A stretch of DNA of 64,000 nucleotides from Emydura subglobosa (taxonomy: Eukaryota; Chordata; Testudines; Chelidae). The notes under the pieces were generated by a model, which searched no databases, was not told the DNA's origin, and saw nothing but the letters and a program-made list of their open reading frames with translations. The stretch is from NCBI GenBank assembly GCA_007922225.1, contig ML679989.1, forward strand, positions 17,815,570-17,879,569, in the 5' to 3' direction. Position 1 is the first letter of the stretch, and each line of letters starts with the position of its first letter. Positions 24,566 to 37,800 of the stretch are shown piece after piece. The translations under genes and the position numbers were made by a program.

Positions 24566-24770
24566 AGAGAAAGGATGGTCCTGTGGTTAGGGCGGTAGCC
24601 TGAGACTCAGGAAACCTGTGGAAAATGGCCTGCTCCACCACAGCTTTCCTGTGTGACTGTGAGCAAATCATTTAGTTTCTCTGTGCCTCGGTTCCCCACC
24701 TGTAAAATGGGGATAATAGCAAGGCCCTTCCTTGCTGAGGTGTGTGAGGACAAGCAAAGTAAAGATGGGC
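24566..24770 (+). mobile_element. MIR-like SINE
   Basis: The order of landmarks is that of a MIR-type tRNA-derived SINE: gtggttagggcggtagcctg (head), gagactcaggaaacctg, then tgtgtgactgtgagcaaatc, ctctgtgcctcggttcccc and acctgtaaaatggggataat. Related fragments lie at 17415, 34216, 44027 and 57690. Confidence 0.65.
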
Positions 24771-25324
24771 AGATGCTCCAATACTAGGGTGTTGAGGGCC
24801 ATAAAAGTACCTAATATGGATAGCTGCAGAGCAAATACCCACAATAACAAACCAACCCCTTGCTAGCCCACACGCGGAAGAGGGGTGCACGCTCTAAATT
24901 TTCATTGTGACACATTTGAGAAAAATGAAAGAATTTTGTCCACATTTCGCAAAAGAAACCACAAAGGCAAATGCCGGAGAATGCCGGCCAATGTCTCTAT
25001 CCCCCTCCCTACACCCCATGCATACTGCATGACATCCTACTGCTCCAACTCCTGTTCCCACATGATCAGCAACTGCATGTCCTGAGTATCCACCCATGCT
25101 TGTCTGCTGTATTTGCAAAGCCCCCCGACTTAGGGTATCATAGTGAGGAGAGACATGGAAAGCTGAGTGAGACACTGGCGCTCTTTCTCCAGCTATGAAT
25201 AAGAAATCCCACTCAGACAAGGGTCTCCAAAAAGCAAATACATTTATTTCAGCAGAAGCCTCCAAAGGCAGCTCCTCTGCAAAACTGCACCTGGGAGGTG
25301 AGGTGCACAGCCGCCACCTCAAAC

Positions 25325-26721
25325 TATGAAACAGGCTGGAATTTCATTTCAGAGCGCTTGCAGGAAAATACCCTTCTTCCAGAGCACACCATGACCAGGG
25401 CAATCACGGGCTCCTCACAAATCCCCCCACCCCCTACTCCAGGCGGGAGTCATGGCAGCTATTGAATTGCCAACACGACTACGGGGATGTAGATCATTAT
25501 GGTCTGGGGTTGAAAACTCCCTATTCTTCCAATAGGTTAATGATTCCCCTGCAATAAACATAAAGGCAGGGTTTAAACTCGAGCTGTAGTTTCCTTCCCC
25601 TGAATGCTGGACCATCCATGTCCCAGGTCACTGGGCCCATGATGTCCTAGTGGTGCAGGAGAGAGGTTGCCATCATGCTCTGGGTTTGCCTGTGAGAAGG
25701 GGGTGAAGCTACGGTTTGGGTTTCTCGGGTTTGGGGTGGGAAGACCAGGAGGGAAAGACAAGAAGGAAAGGGTGTGAGACGAGGCAATTGGTTCCTATTC
25801 GTCTGGCTGGAGAGGGCGAGGAGACTGAAGTGGGGACAAGTGAGCCAGCTCTACGGGGTGTCCCCAGCCTGAGGAAGTGGAGCTGGGAGACATGCACCAG
25901 GCTCTCCAGCTTCAGGATGGGGCAGTGGAGGCAAGACACCTGCCATCTTCTCCATGCTCAAGTCACAGCCACTGATCCTGGACTTGCACCACCCAGAGAG
26001 GGAGACAGTGCATCTCCTCCGACCCAAAGGTGACCCGCTACACCGAGAGGAGCCGGGAAGACAGGGGAAATACACGAGCACCTCCTGCTTCGCTGGTCTG
26101 AGCATGAGCACCTGTTGGCTCGTGCCAGAACCTTGGCAGGGCATTTAGGGAGGGAAGAGACAAGGTCGAGGACCTTCATGCACTTCTTTTGGTCAGGCCA
26201 AGAGCCTGTCCTGCCCCTCAAGACCTGAGTCGCCTGCTGCTTGGACTGAGAAGGTTTTCACTTGGTAGAAACACAGGGTGGGTATTTAAATAGGAACAGG
26301 AAGTGATCTGGAGGGTCTCAGCTGACAGGAGGAAGCAATTCCCCCCCCTGCCAGTTCTTTCCAGTTCCATAATGCTGGAGCTTTAAAGGGACAGTGTTAT
26401 AAGCTGAAGTCAGAGCCTTAAAGAGGCTGTTATAATTTAATTAGGGTCATTTTTTTTGTGTGCTTTATTTTATAATCTTGATGCTGCAGTCCTAAGCCAG
26501 CCTTGGACAGCCTGGGTGGGATTTGTTTGGTTTCTGCTGCAGGATGTCCTATGTCTCCGTTGGATGTCCATGTAGCTAGCACCTACCTGCATCTCCTGCC
26601 ACCATGTCCCCTAGAATCGGTTTGTATTGCTCCGATTCTCCCAAAGCGTCGAGTGATTTGTACTTGGCAAAACAGGTCTTGTTGCCAATGTCTCTGAGGT
26701 TGATGCACAGCTCATTATTTC
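25325..26721 (-). pseudogene. Ficolin remnant E (exons 9 and 10 only)
   Basis: Exon 9 (26587-26721) is 135 nt like its intact relatives, has clean acceptor and donor sites and no stop; it reads NNELCINLRDIGNK, then FAKYKSL and ILGDMVAGDAG. It carries two cysteines not found in the intact genes. The last exon is reduced to its final segment at about 25325-25385, where the minus strand reads the codons for SEMKFQPVS and a stop; the rest of the exon is unrecognisable. A possible AATAAA on the minus strand is at 25243-25248. No exons 1-8 were found to the right before the opposite-strand remnant F at 28099. I infer a truncated copy. Confidence 0.8.
25690..26290. other. GC-rich stretch, no gene recognised
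   Basis: Several overlapping open frames of 64 to 105 codons exist on both strands in a locally GC-rich block in the intron-equivalent region between the two exons of remnant E. None resembles a known protein and none has convincing splice sites. It may be an old repeat or retroelement fragment. Confidence 0.3.
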
Positions 26722-28338
26722 CTGGTGAACACAGGAGCAATGTGAAATATTCATTAGATGCCATTAACACTTTGCACAATGCTGGATTTATTTGTGGGGG
26801 ACCCTTACCCACCTGGGCTTGCTGACTCTGGAAATGCCTTAACTATCCCACTTTCCATCCCCCTCACATCTTTTCACTGACAAACAGAACCCACATCTAA
26901 CACCTTCCCTCAAGCAGATCAGGATCTCTAGCATCCATCCCTCTATGGCCACCACCAGCCCCAATCCAGCAGCAAGCCAGCAAGACACACATGCAATTTC
27001 TTTCCTGCCTCCGTTGGTTCAAATGAGACTCCCTGCCACAGTGATTAGGACAGAATGATGGATCTCCAGGTCAAACGGGAGACAGCAGAGAACCATCAGG
27101 AACAAGGGGAAGGGCCGGGAGAGGGAATGTGACTTGAGACAGAGCTGAGCAGATCTGCAAAGTCTGGATGCCCTGATGCAGGGTCTGTGTCATTTAATGC
27201 AGCTGCCAGACCACACAGTAATGCTGTTAGCACACTGATTTAATAAGTTCTCATTTTACTACCCAACCTAATGCTTTTAATCAGTCCATAATTTCATCAG
27301 TTTCTGTGCAGTCCAGGCACATCTCCCTTTCCCTTCATCTCGATGGAGCCATCAGCACTGTTCAAGCTTCCTAGGTACACAAGATTCTACCTTGCTCTAC
27401 GACTTCAGCGCTGCTATATTTCAACACGATCTATGATCCCTTTTCCAAGATGCAGCCACTTTTTCTTCTTGGCTACACCAATTTTCCAAGGTAACTAAGA
27501 GGATCGTCATTACTTCAGATATGTCTGCCCATCGCACAATGTCATCTACAGATCTGAAGGAGCTTAGCTCTACATCGTCCAGTGTCATGGCCTCCCATTC
27601 AGCTAACGTTCTTTATGTTCAGTTTAAGATCTAGATGAAACGTGATGGTGATTCCCTACCCCTTCAGTTTACACCAAACTTTGGCTTGAACCGTTTGCTT
27701 ATTTTTCCACCAATTCTTACTGCACTGCAGGAGTTTTCACACACAGCTGTTATCATTGCATTATCTTATCTGGAATGTTATATGATTTTGCTCCTTTCCT
27801 TTATGCTTCCCTCCAAACCAAATCAAATGCGTTTTAGAAGTTGATGAAAACAGCAAATCTTTTTAATCCCCATCCGTGCTGCTAATCTGATGTCGGAACA
27901 TGTTGCATCAGTCATTTAATGAGCCATGGTTGGGAAATCTGCAACACGAGACTCTCAGAGGAAACTCCTGGAATGCAGAGCAGAAAGGTGGTGTTGAGAT
28001 GCCAGAGGCAGAGAATTGTTCTGTAGGTTCATTGCATATAGAAGACTTGCAGAGCATAAAACATTAATGCAGAGGAGAGGGCAGTGAGAAGTCAAGGGGG
28101 AGCTGCCATTGCAGAGACCAGCACCAGCCACAGGGATTGCTGCACAGCCAACCCTCATTGCGTTACTCTGTCTAGCAGCAGCAGTTTGAGGCTGAGGGCA
28201 CCTGCCAGCAACAGTGTTTCATACTTTGCAAAACTGAGACTGATTAATTCACCATCACTGCATTAGCTACCTAGAGCAGGAACCTTGTTCCCTATATTTC
28301 TGTAAAGTGCTTTGCTTACGGTTGCTATTATATAAATG

Positions 28339-28890
28339 ATCATAGAATACTAGGAGTGGAAGGGGCCTCAGGAGGTCAACTGGTCCAACCCCCTGCTCAA
28401 AGCAGGACCAACTCCAAATAAATTTTCCCAGCCAGGGCTTTGTCAAGCCGCACCTTAAAAACTCTAAGAATAAAGATTCCACCACCTCCTTAGGTAACCC
28501 ATTCCAGTGCTTCACCACCCTGTTAGTAAAAAAGTTTTTCCCTAATATCCAATATAGACCTTCCCCACTGCAATTTGAGACCATTGCTCCTTGTTCTGCA
28601 ATCTGCTACCATTGAGAACAGCCTAGCTCCATCCTCCCTGGAACCCCCTTTCAGGTAGTTAAAGGCTGGTATCAAATCCCCCCTTAATTCTTCTCTTCTG
28701 CAGACTAAACAAGCCCAGTTCACTCAGCCTCTCCTCATAAGTCCTGTGCTCCAGCCCCCTCATCATTTTTGTTGCCCTCCGTTGGACTCTTTCCAATTTG
28801 TCCTCAAGGGCATAATAATCTGGGCTGCATAATAATCTGGGCTGCAATAATAGTGCCAATAGGTGGCCATCTGAATATTGCAACATCTGC
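28339..28890 (-). mobile_element. CR1 LINE 3' fragment
   Basis: The minus strand translates to pieces of the CR1 ORF2 C-terminus: [34 protein letters not shown], and KHWNGLPKEVVESLFLE. The 3' end at 28339 reads, on the plus strand, atcatagaatactaggagtg then gaaggggcctcaggaggtca, the usual start of a reversed CR1. It is frameshifted. It lies within remnant F. Confidence 0.85.
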
Positions 28891-31300
28891 AGGGAGATTT
28901 CCCCTAACTCAAATGGCTACATTTGGAACGTAAGCGACATCAATGGGTTTAGGTATGTTGTCTTAACTGGAACATTCCCCTGCCTCTTTGTAGCTTCCAA
29001 AGTTTAGCTAATGAATCCAGGGCAAATGATCCTGTTTGAGATGAATCCTGCTAGTGAAATATTGATTAAAAAGCACATTTCAGGTGACTGATTTCTCTTC
29101 CTTACTCATGTTTTAATACACCAGGTCAAATTCAGAGCTAGTGTAAGCAGGTGCAACTCCACTGACTTCAAAGGCACTACAGCCACTTGCACCATCTCTA
29201 GCCCACTAGAGACAAAAATCTTAGCCTTACAGACAGTTGCCACAGAGGGGCAGCAGGACAGTGCTGTCTAGGATCCAGGTGGAAGTCACAACAAGCTGTC
29301 TGCTTGTACATTTAGGGTGGCTCAGGCCAGACAAGAAGGAGGAGGAGAACACTTGCACATGCTTCAGTCAATGCATGCTAGGAAATGGAGGACTATCCAT
29401 ACTCCCAGGTAGCCCACAATGCCTCTTCCTTCAGGGTGGGAGTCGGGAGATTTTTCTTCATCCTCTTCCCCCTTCCCACACCAGTACTTCCACATAGCCG
29501 GATTCGGCTCCAGCCAACACAGTGGAGAGATTAAAAGAATGTGCTGCAGTTTTAGAATGGAAGGAATACGGTGCCTTTGAGAATTTAGGCTAGTGTCATC
29601 CCTCGTGCAAATGCATGCAAGTCAGGGGGTTTGAATTTAGGCCCTTTCTGCCTGATATTCTCAGTCAATACCTGCAAGATATTGCCCTTTGGGGGGAGAA
29701 GTTACTGTGAGACAACACCCCTGGTGTCATGCAGTATAACAACAACCTCACTAAGTTCTCTCTCTCAGTGGTAATGCTACAGCCACAGCATTCCAAACCA
29801 ATTGGAATCTATCATTTTTAAGCCAGGTCGCTTTGCTGGCAGCTGTCTTGTTGACAGCTGTCAGTGTCAGCCTGGGAAGCATGTTAGAAACAAACAGCAT
29901 CTTCTGGCACCATTTCACTTCCACTGTGGTTTGTTCCAGGCCCAGGAACCAAGTGCTTTGATCTCTGATGGATCCTGGTCGAAAAAAGCTGAGTGAGAAA
30001 CAGTCTTTAACAAACACTGTATCTTGCTAGAATAAGTTTGTCTTTTAGATGCGTGTTCTCATTTTCAGATGTTCATAACCATTTCTACCTTTATCCCTGC
30101 GGCCTGGTATCAATTAACCTATGTCCTTTCGTTAGGAAGTTTGTTCTGTTCCGACTATAAGCCAACTCAGTACTGTGCTTGAAGGGAAGGGTGCATTTAC
30201 CCTGCTTAAGTTAAGAAGCTGTAATGTACACTTTAAAAGAACAGCAAACTTAATGTCATCTGTGAAGGAACAAGACATTGCAGAGAAACATCTGAGGATC
30301 CCAGGGGCTGCAGTTCACTGTTTGTTATCTGCTAGGCAAGGTTTGGACCAGGAGAGCTTTGAGGAGTTTGCTGGTGAGGAAAACACACTGGTATGGCAGG
30401 GAGCTGACGAGCACAACCTCCAGCAAAGCTCATTCTTGCTGCAGCAGAGGGGCTCTGGGTACCTCCAGCAGCAATGCTTCATTGGTGAAGTCAAAAAGGA
30501 TTAATGCGCAGCTTGCTCTTTTAATGGAGGCTAACACTTCAAGCACTGCTAAGATAGCCTCTGCCCTTGAGAATCACGTCAGGCTAGGAAAAGTTAAAGA
30601 AAGGTTACAGTTATTTCCTGCTTACTTCGGGCGAGGAAACAGAACACAGGAAATGTAAAACTGAGTGGACATGCTGAAGGCAATGCAGGCAAAGACATAG
30701 CCCTCGATGAGGCAGCCACCCAACGCCAACTGGCTGCGACAGAGTTACAGAAGTTGGAATGGTAGAATGGGCCCAAAGGATGGAAATGTCCGATATAGAA
30801 ATGGACTGCGACCACCAAAAATAGGAAGTAGACCAGCAAGCCAGAGAATCTGACCTGAGAGCCAAGGAAAGGGAGGCAGAAAACCAGCAGCATGTTGCAG
30901 TGCTGGTTTCTTAGGCCTTGTCTACACAAGTGCTTGTGCCGGCAAAATTTATGTTGCATAGGGGTGGGGGAGGGAGGAGACAAAAGTGCTAGTGAAGACA
31001 AGGCCCATGAGTTACCACCACCATCATCTCAGTACAGGCTGCCTGGATCTTGGATGTGGACACTGCTCCTCTACTTCCCCACTCATCCCAAAGCAGGTGG
31101 GAAGGGTGCATAGAGCCATGGCCACAGTGACTAGCACAGCTGAGCTGGTGCGAAGGGTATTGTAACTTGCTGCTGGTACAGATGATGAAAATTGGACCAG
31201 TAGAAGGAACGAGAATGATCAGGCTGAGAGATCAACCTAAGTTAACCAAAAGGGAGCCCAAAGATTGTGATGAATTTTTCATTTCCAAATAATCGGACAG
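28891..31300. other. Interior of remnant F, no exon recognised
   Basis: I looked for collagen (Gly-X-Y) and fibrinogen exons and saw none. A palindrome-like piece is at about 29121-29195. The plus frame around 30740-30900 (SDLRAKEREAENQQ) has a charged, coiled-coil-like composition that may be a decayed retrotransposon gag; it is interrupted by a stop and I hold this loosely. Confidence 0.35.
30914..31005. mobile_element. Miniature TIR element (92 bp)
   Basis: The left end ggccttgtctacacaagtgc and the right end, reverse-complemented as ggccttgtcttcactagcac, are close terminal inverted repeats. They share 'cttgtctacac' with the elements at 8204 and 17743. Confidence 0.65.
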
Positions 31301-31429
31301 GAAATCATGAGCTACACATCCGTCTCGGAGTTCTGACAGCCCATCGTTTGCCAAGTACAAACAATGCAGAATTTCAGCAGAGTAAGAAATACAAGCTGAT
31401 TTCTGGAGATTCTGCTAATGGTGAGTTAG

Positions 31430-32939
31430 GTATGTTCTGGGCACGTTCCGATCCTTTCACAACACAGGGGAAAGCCACAAAGCCAATAGTGATGCAAGAC
31501 ATCCTGTTAAGGAAAAACAGTTCCTCCCTGTTTGCAAGAACTGTGAATCGTTTAGAAAAAAAAGTGAGCAACTAAGCAATTGGATTAAGTTTCTGTCCAG
31601 CGTCTGGAAACGCTGTCCCAGCCCATGACCCGGGCAAAGAACAATCTCAAGCTTGGGGTTAAACATCAAGAATTTTCTACAATGAGGCAAATTTTGGCCC
31701 TCTACACCTGGTGCAATCCCATTCACTTCACTGGGGGGTTATGGAAGAAATTAGCCCTTTCTTGATTTGCGCTACAGTGATGCAGCTGCGCCACTATAGC
31801 GCTTCTAGTGTAGACTAGCCCTGAGCCTCTGGCCTGCAGTACTCCTATTTCACACCATGAGCTTTGCCTAAAGAGTCCAACTGAGATAGGGCAAAAAGCT
31901 TCTGAACAGGAGCCTGTCCAGGGATCAACGCACCCCAACAGTATTTGCAGTGACCCCAGGCAGCCTTTCAAAACAGAGCAGGGTTTATTAGTTACCTGAA
32001 CTCCAGGACTGGGAAGTCTTTAGGTTAGCAGAGAGAAACAAAGGTGAAGACAGTTCAGACTGGCCAACATCAGGGCTCTATCCAACCAAACTGCTGTAGA
32101 ATCCATTTTGGCTTCGTCTCCCTCTGGGTCTCTGTCTCAGTGCCAGGTTTCTGTGTCTCTCCAAAGGACAACTCTTAACAAAGTTACCTGACACCTTTTG
32201 GTCCATTGCCCTCCTTTGGCAGAACCTGTCTGGGTTTACATGTTCCACCTGCCAGAGCTCCCTGTGGTTAGGTGTTATTTGTTCAGTTCTGGAAGGTCTC
32301 AGTCTTTCCATATCAATGGAGGATATGGGTCAGTTTCAGCCAGTCCTTAACCATTAAACCTCTATGTGAACATCCTCATTCAGAATTAAAGTGGCCTTAT
32401 TTAGGTTTAGTGTACTTCACTTCCATAGTGAATTAAGGTAAATCAAATGAAGGCCACTTTAATTCTCAGTAACAACATCTACACAGAGATTTAGTGTTGT
32501 TTAAACTAATCCACTTCAAATTCACACCTTTAGTTAATTCAGATTAAGTTATGTGGATGCCCCTGTGTAGACAAGCCCTATCTGATCGTTCTTTCTTTTT
32601 AACCTCAAAAGATCATGGTGAAGGTGAGTTGTTTGAACCAGAGACTTGAGATTGATATTTTAGGTATTTTCTTAAAACCCAGTTTAAGTGTAGCATGTCA
32701 CTTGAGAACCAGACAAGCCACTGGGAAATCTCCGAATTTACTGAAACGCTCCTATAAAGCACACCCAAAGCCAGATTACAAGAGCATACATGGGACTGAA
32801 TTTTAGAATTATATCATCACCATGGCTATTGCGTGACTACATCTGTGTAATTTTCCCCTGCAGCAATCTCATGGGAAACAGTTGGAATGTGGAGAAGGTG
32901 TGGAACTGGGAGGTGGAGTTTGCTATTTTATGTATTGCC
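31430..32939. other. Intergenic region upstream of gene C
   Basis: No gene recognised. A TIR-type element probably fills about 32360-32580: it ends ctgtgtagacaagccct (reverse complement agggcttgtctacacag) and contains an internal inverted pair, 'attaaagtggcctta' and 'aaggccactttaatt'. A further end-like piece, agtgtagactagccct, is at about 31808. The promoter of gene C lies at the right border. Confidence 0.45.
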
Positions 32940-32946
32940 TATATAA
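32940..32946 (+). promoter_or_regulatory. TATA box of gene C
   Basis: TATATAA lies 86 bp before the ATG at 33026, inside TATTGCCTATATAAGGCC. The block aligns with the corresponding sequence of genes A and B. Transcription would start about 30 bp downstream, giving a 5' UTR of roughly 55 nt in exon 1. Confidence 0.7.
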
Positions 32947-33025
32947 GGCCTGTGTTGCCCTGAAATGCTGAAGCGGAGACTGGGACAAGGAGACTGGAAT
33001 TGCCATTGCAGAGGAAGCACCTGCC

Positions 33026-34857
33026 ATGGGGACAGCTACCCAGCAAACCCTCATCACTTTACTCTCCGTGGCAGCAGTGGTTGCCAGGGTGGAAGACACC
33101 TGCCCAGGTGAGTAAGAGACAAATCTGCTACTTTTAAAAATATGGTTCTTCCTGCTTCTTCCTTGCACTATTGAGAGCAGAGTGGATTTGAATGGGCTCT
33201 TTATAGATTCATTTTATACGCTGATTCTTACTAACTCTCCATTGTGGCTAGCTTCTTCGGGTATGAGGGAGACCCCAGAGTACGTAGCATTATCATTTTT
33301 TCTAGAGAAAAAATTCTGAAGAGAAGATAGTTTGCAATTGTAATATAATCACAGCACTGTTGTCTAACCATTTCTAATCAACAACAGTGCTGTTCAAAGC
33401 ATGTTCCTGGCATGCTGTACTAGATAACAGATCCATGGGACTCCACACACCAGCATTTTCTGTGGATAGTGTGTTCCAGGAAGACTTCAAGAGTGCTGGA
33501 ATTTATATAAGTTTAGTCTCTCAATAGTATTAAAAATTGCACACACCCGTCCATTTAAATCCCATGACAATATTTGGATTGCTACAATAGAGAAATAAAG
33601 AAGGAAATTCCATCCTTCATGAACTCTCTTGTGCCTCAAGATTACAACACTTGAGATAAGCAAGTTAGGAAAGGTCAACATGGTTTTGGATAAATAAGCC
33701 AACCCAAACTTCCTCTCCGGTCCTCCCTCCCCCAACCAAATCTAGCTTTTCTGAGGTTTGAAGAATTCACTTAACTGATTTTGTGTCAATTTCCTGGTTT
33801 CACTCAAGACCAGAAGTCATGTTAATGAGACACCACAAGAAAAATCTATTTCAAGTGAGATTTGGACATGACCAAAATGAGTGGGTACAAGAAATCTCAG
33901 AAGCTCTTGCTTAATTTCAGGACCTAGAAGATTCTGATAAATTTTGAAACATTCCAAAGAACCATCCGTACAGCTGTGGTTCTCCCACTGTTAGCTTAGG
34001 ATCAGCCTAACTTTGAAGCTGAACCAGTTTAATAAATACGTTTAGATATAATAGTGATAGATCTTTACAAACTTAGTGCTTTCACCATCAGCTTCACAGC
34101 AATTTAGATGGTAGATCGTGTATTTAATTTCTGAAAGTGGGATGATTATTTTTGCATTTATAGCTAAGAAAGGAGACCTGTAGGTTCTGATCGGGATTTG
34201 ATCAGGAGGATGGCTGGTGTTGGGGTCTGGTCACTAACCTAGGAGGTAGGAGACTATGATTAAAGTCCCTGCCATGCCACAGACTTCTTGTGACTTTAGG
34301 CAAGTGTGGGCGTGGGGATAAAGGATGTCAGCATTGGGCCACATTCCTGGGGGGCTGGGAGTTGGGCCCAGGCTTTGGACACAAATTGTCCTCCGCGGGA
34401 CCCGTGACTTGGGCTAAAAGGGCCATATACTACACAAGCAATAATCGTGTGCAAACCACAGCAACTTTCTAGCCTTGAAGTTGAGGGGGGAAGGAGGGAA
34501 AGCAAACCACAGTAACTTTCTAGCCTTGAAGTTACGGACAAACAGAGAAAATCAGGGCAACTTTCTAGCAGTGTCTGGAGCTGGGCAGACCTACCCAAAG
34601 TGGCCATAGGGTCATACAAGTACCCAGTGTCTGCCGAGTTTCCCTCCTCCCCCAACCACCCTTTGAAGATTCTTACAGGAGTCATGTCTTATTTGATTTA
34701 CTCCAGAGGTGAGGATAGTGGGTCTCAGCAGTTCCGATAAACTTGCCGTTCTCCAAGGATGCCCTGGCCTAGCTGGTGCCGTAGGTCCCAAAGGTGACCC
34801 AGGTGCTGCAGGAATGAAAGGTACGTTCCCAGGCGCTGAATGAGGACCTGATCTGAG

Positions 34858-34895
<38 letters not shown>

Positions 34896-37800
34896 TTAGA
34901 AGTGTGAATGATTTCTCGATTTGTTCTCATTTTAACAGCCTGTTGGCATGAACCAGCAAAAAAGGCCGGTCTCAGTTGTTCGTGTTCACTTAGTTTGGGA
35001 TCTCTATGATTTAGTGTTTGGGTTTACTTAGGGATCTATTATATATCATGTCGTCTCTTGGCCAGCATTTAGCAACATTATCTGTAGCTCAGCTCTGTTC
35101 TGGACAGGGTTTTGTTTTAAAGAGTAGTTGTACTAGGACTTTTACAGCAGAAGTAATCAAGCTCTGTAGAAAATAGACATACCAAAGCGACTCCCACATC
35201 TTGACCTTCCTAAAACCTCAACTAACCCTGAACAAACAAACAAACTACAGTCAATAACCTGGTCAGATGAGTCCAGCAGCACACTGTGAAGCTTACCAAC
35301 CTCAAGATCTAACAGACTGTTAGGAGGACTGGTTTCCAAAGGCAGGAGCCATTTATACAGGGTTTGTCTAGACTAGACTGCGGTCCTGTTTTAACTAGAG
35401 TTAACTGGTTAATATTAGTTAATTGGCAATTAGCACAACTTAGGCACTAGTCTAAATGCTCCACACGTGTTTGTTCCGGCAAATGTGTGTGGTTCAGCCC
35501 AGGGGAATGACAAATATTTGTGTCCAGTAAACGGGTGATCATAACCAGCTTCCTCAGTGCCTCCTCCTCCTCCCTGAAGAGTGACTTAATTGAACACCAT
35601 CAAAGACGAGCCATGGTCATCTCCTGCTCTGACACTGATTCTGGAACATGTGTCCAAATACTCTTGCTATGGCTGATTTCCATAGGTGGAAAAGTCTTCC
35701 CTCTGGAAGAAGCCATATACTGCCCCAGAAGGAAAGCATTCTGGCTGAGGTCTCCTAGATGCTGGAGTAGAGGAGAAGTTGTGTCTCTCTTTGCCCTTAG
35801 TGCTAGACCCACACTGCAGCTAATGGACTGGGATATGGAGACTTTTGTATTTCTTTAGTTTCCAACACAGCAGTAGCAGCACTCTTATCACCTCCACTTC
35901 TGTTACATCCATCACAAGCCCCATAGTGACCTGTAAGGACCTCTGGGCAAGAATCTGTCAATGACTGGGCAACAGAGCAATTATCATTCTTCACTAAGCC
36001 ACTGGCAGAGTAGACCTGTAGTTGAATAACATGGAGACACACTCGGGCCATCAATTTTTGATATCAGGCCATGCGCAGAGGTACACCGGCACAAATGCAT
36101 GGGAGTCATCCTCTCAACCCCCCTCCACCAACACCACACTGGAGGTGTGATAATTGTGACCCAAATAATGGCATCATCCCCGTTTCCAATACTATCCTAA
36201 AGATAGCATCCAGAGCACGCCTGTAAAGATGAGTTTAGCCCCCAAACCATCTGCTGCAGTAATATGTCATGGAGCCAACACACTAGTTAGCATGGATCAC
36301 CAAGGACAATAATAAATGTTCAGTGCTTGGAGAGGCCCCCATCATAGGAATAATTGCCTTAAATATCCTGATTACAGTGTAAGACTCACTCTGCCACAAC
36401 AGACATGAGCTTAAAAATAACTCTGCTCTCTTACAGCGTCCATTTCCCCCAACGGGCAATGCACAATGGAAACACAAGGGGTGCCATCTATGGAGAAATT
36501 AGCTGTTAGTTTCTAGGTCCCACATGCTGGTGACAATACAATATACGTGAATTTTAGTTGATGTCAGCAAGAAACACTATAGGCAACAAATATTGAAATC
36601 TTTGAGATATTCACTGGGTCAAATTTACAGAAGAGCTCACTAAGGTACTGAGCTAAGTGGCAGGGGGAGGGGAAGGGACAGGGTTGTGAAGCCCAGCATA
36701 GCGGGTGTGAGCTATTTTGAAATTTTAACCCATCAAGACTAGGCCTTTGGGGTTACTCAAATTTCCCACTTTGATTTCACAGCAACACCCCCTACACAAA
36801 TTTTGCTACCAGAGCATTATTTTCAGGCAGTCACTTGCATGGCCTTTTGACAAAAAAACCTTAGCATTTCAATTCATTTCCAGTTATGCATTTCTTTAAG
36901 GCACCCATCACCATGGTGTCTGGTTACAGTTTGCATGGCTTAACTAGGTCATTAACGTTTCCAGTAAGAGCAACTGCTCCCTACAGCCTCTGGCTGTAAG
37001 GCAGAGGACAAAGAAGGATGTTACATTTGTGCGAGATATTTCGTCCCTTTCTGTGTTGTATAGGTGAACGGGGAATCCAGGGAATCCCTGGGAAGGCAGG
37101 ACCAGAGGGGCCAAAAGGTAAAGTAATAAGAGGAAAACCTTGTGCTCTTGGTATGGGATGGAGATAACAGCCTCTGTTTTAAAAGCATGTGTATCTTCTC
37201 TCCAAGGAGCATTTGCTCCTTTGAATAAACAAGGTGGCTATATCCCAGCCTCTCTCCTGTAGTCATGAAGGGCCATGTTCACACAAGAACTGGTGCAATT
37301 TTCTGCCCAGGGAGCAGGGATAGGATACCAAGAATCCACACAGGGCTACAAATGCCCTGTGCCTCATGGAATCCTGCTCTGGAGGATCTCCTGCCATGGA
37401 GAGAGAGATGGGACAGGGCAGGATGGATGCGGGCGAGGGCAAGACGGAGGGTAGGTCTCGCAGATCAGGGCAGTGGCAGAATCACTGGCCATTTTCCCAG
37501 GCAGGGAGAAGGAGCAGCAGCAGGATTGGGGGCTGCTGGTGGGCTGAGGCTGCTGTAACGATCGGAGAGCACTCCATGGCCCGGGGAGGATGCGGTGAGC
37601 TGCTAAGTCAAACCTTTGCAGTAGGTCTTGGTGCAGGACCAGGACTTGCCTTCAGATGTTTATCCTAAAAGAAATTCAGCTTTGAGCCCACAACTCTGAG
37701 GTGACTGCAGCTCTGCTAATCCTGTCCATTCTCTTATCAGGGGACAGAGGTGTTGCTGGACACGCTGGTCCAAAAGGTGAGAGCTCGGATCATTCATCTT

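Larger units (their letters stand above)
28099..31429 (+). pseudogene. Ficolin remnant F (exons 1 and 9)
   Basis: Exon 1-like sequence at 28099-28208 shares GAGCTGCCATTGCAGAGAC with gene B and 'ttactctgtctagcagcagc' with gene D. Its start codon is ACA where the others have ATG, a base is missing near the end of the signal peptide, and the donor GT is CA. Exon 9-like sequence at 31301-31429 starts GAAATCATGAGCT after an AG and keeps KKYKLISGD, but it is 129 instead of 135 nt. Its middle is shifted out of frame and back, so it stays open by chance while losing the family sequence. I found no collagen, exon 7, 8 or 10 pieces. A minus-strand CR1 lies between. Dead copy. Confidence 0.8.

Noticed and set aside
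25690..26220. 105-codon plus-strand frame and minus-strand partners
   Set aside because: No recognisable domain; local GC richness explains the openness. Kept only as an unassigned stretch.
30175..31001. 109-codon plus-strand and 135-codon minus-strand frames
   Set aside because: The minus-strand frame is hydrophobic only because it is antisense to a charged sequence that may be a decayed gag; neither has gene context.
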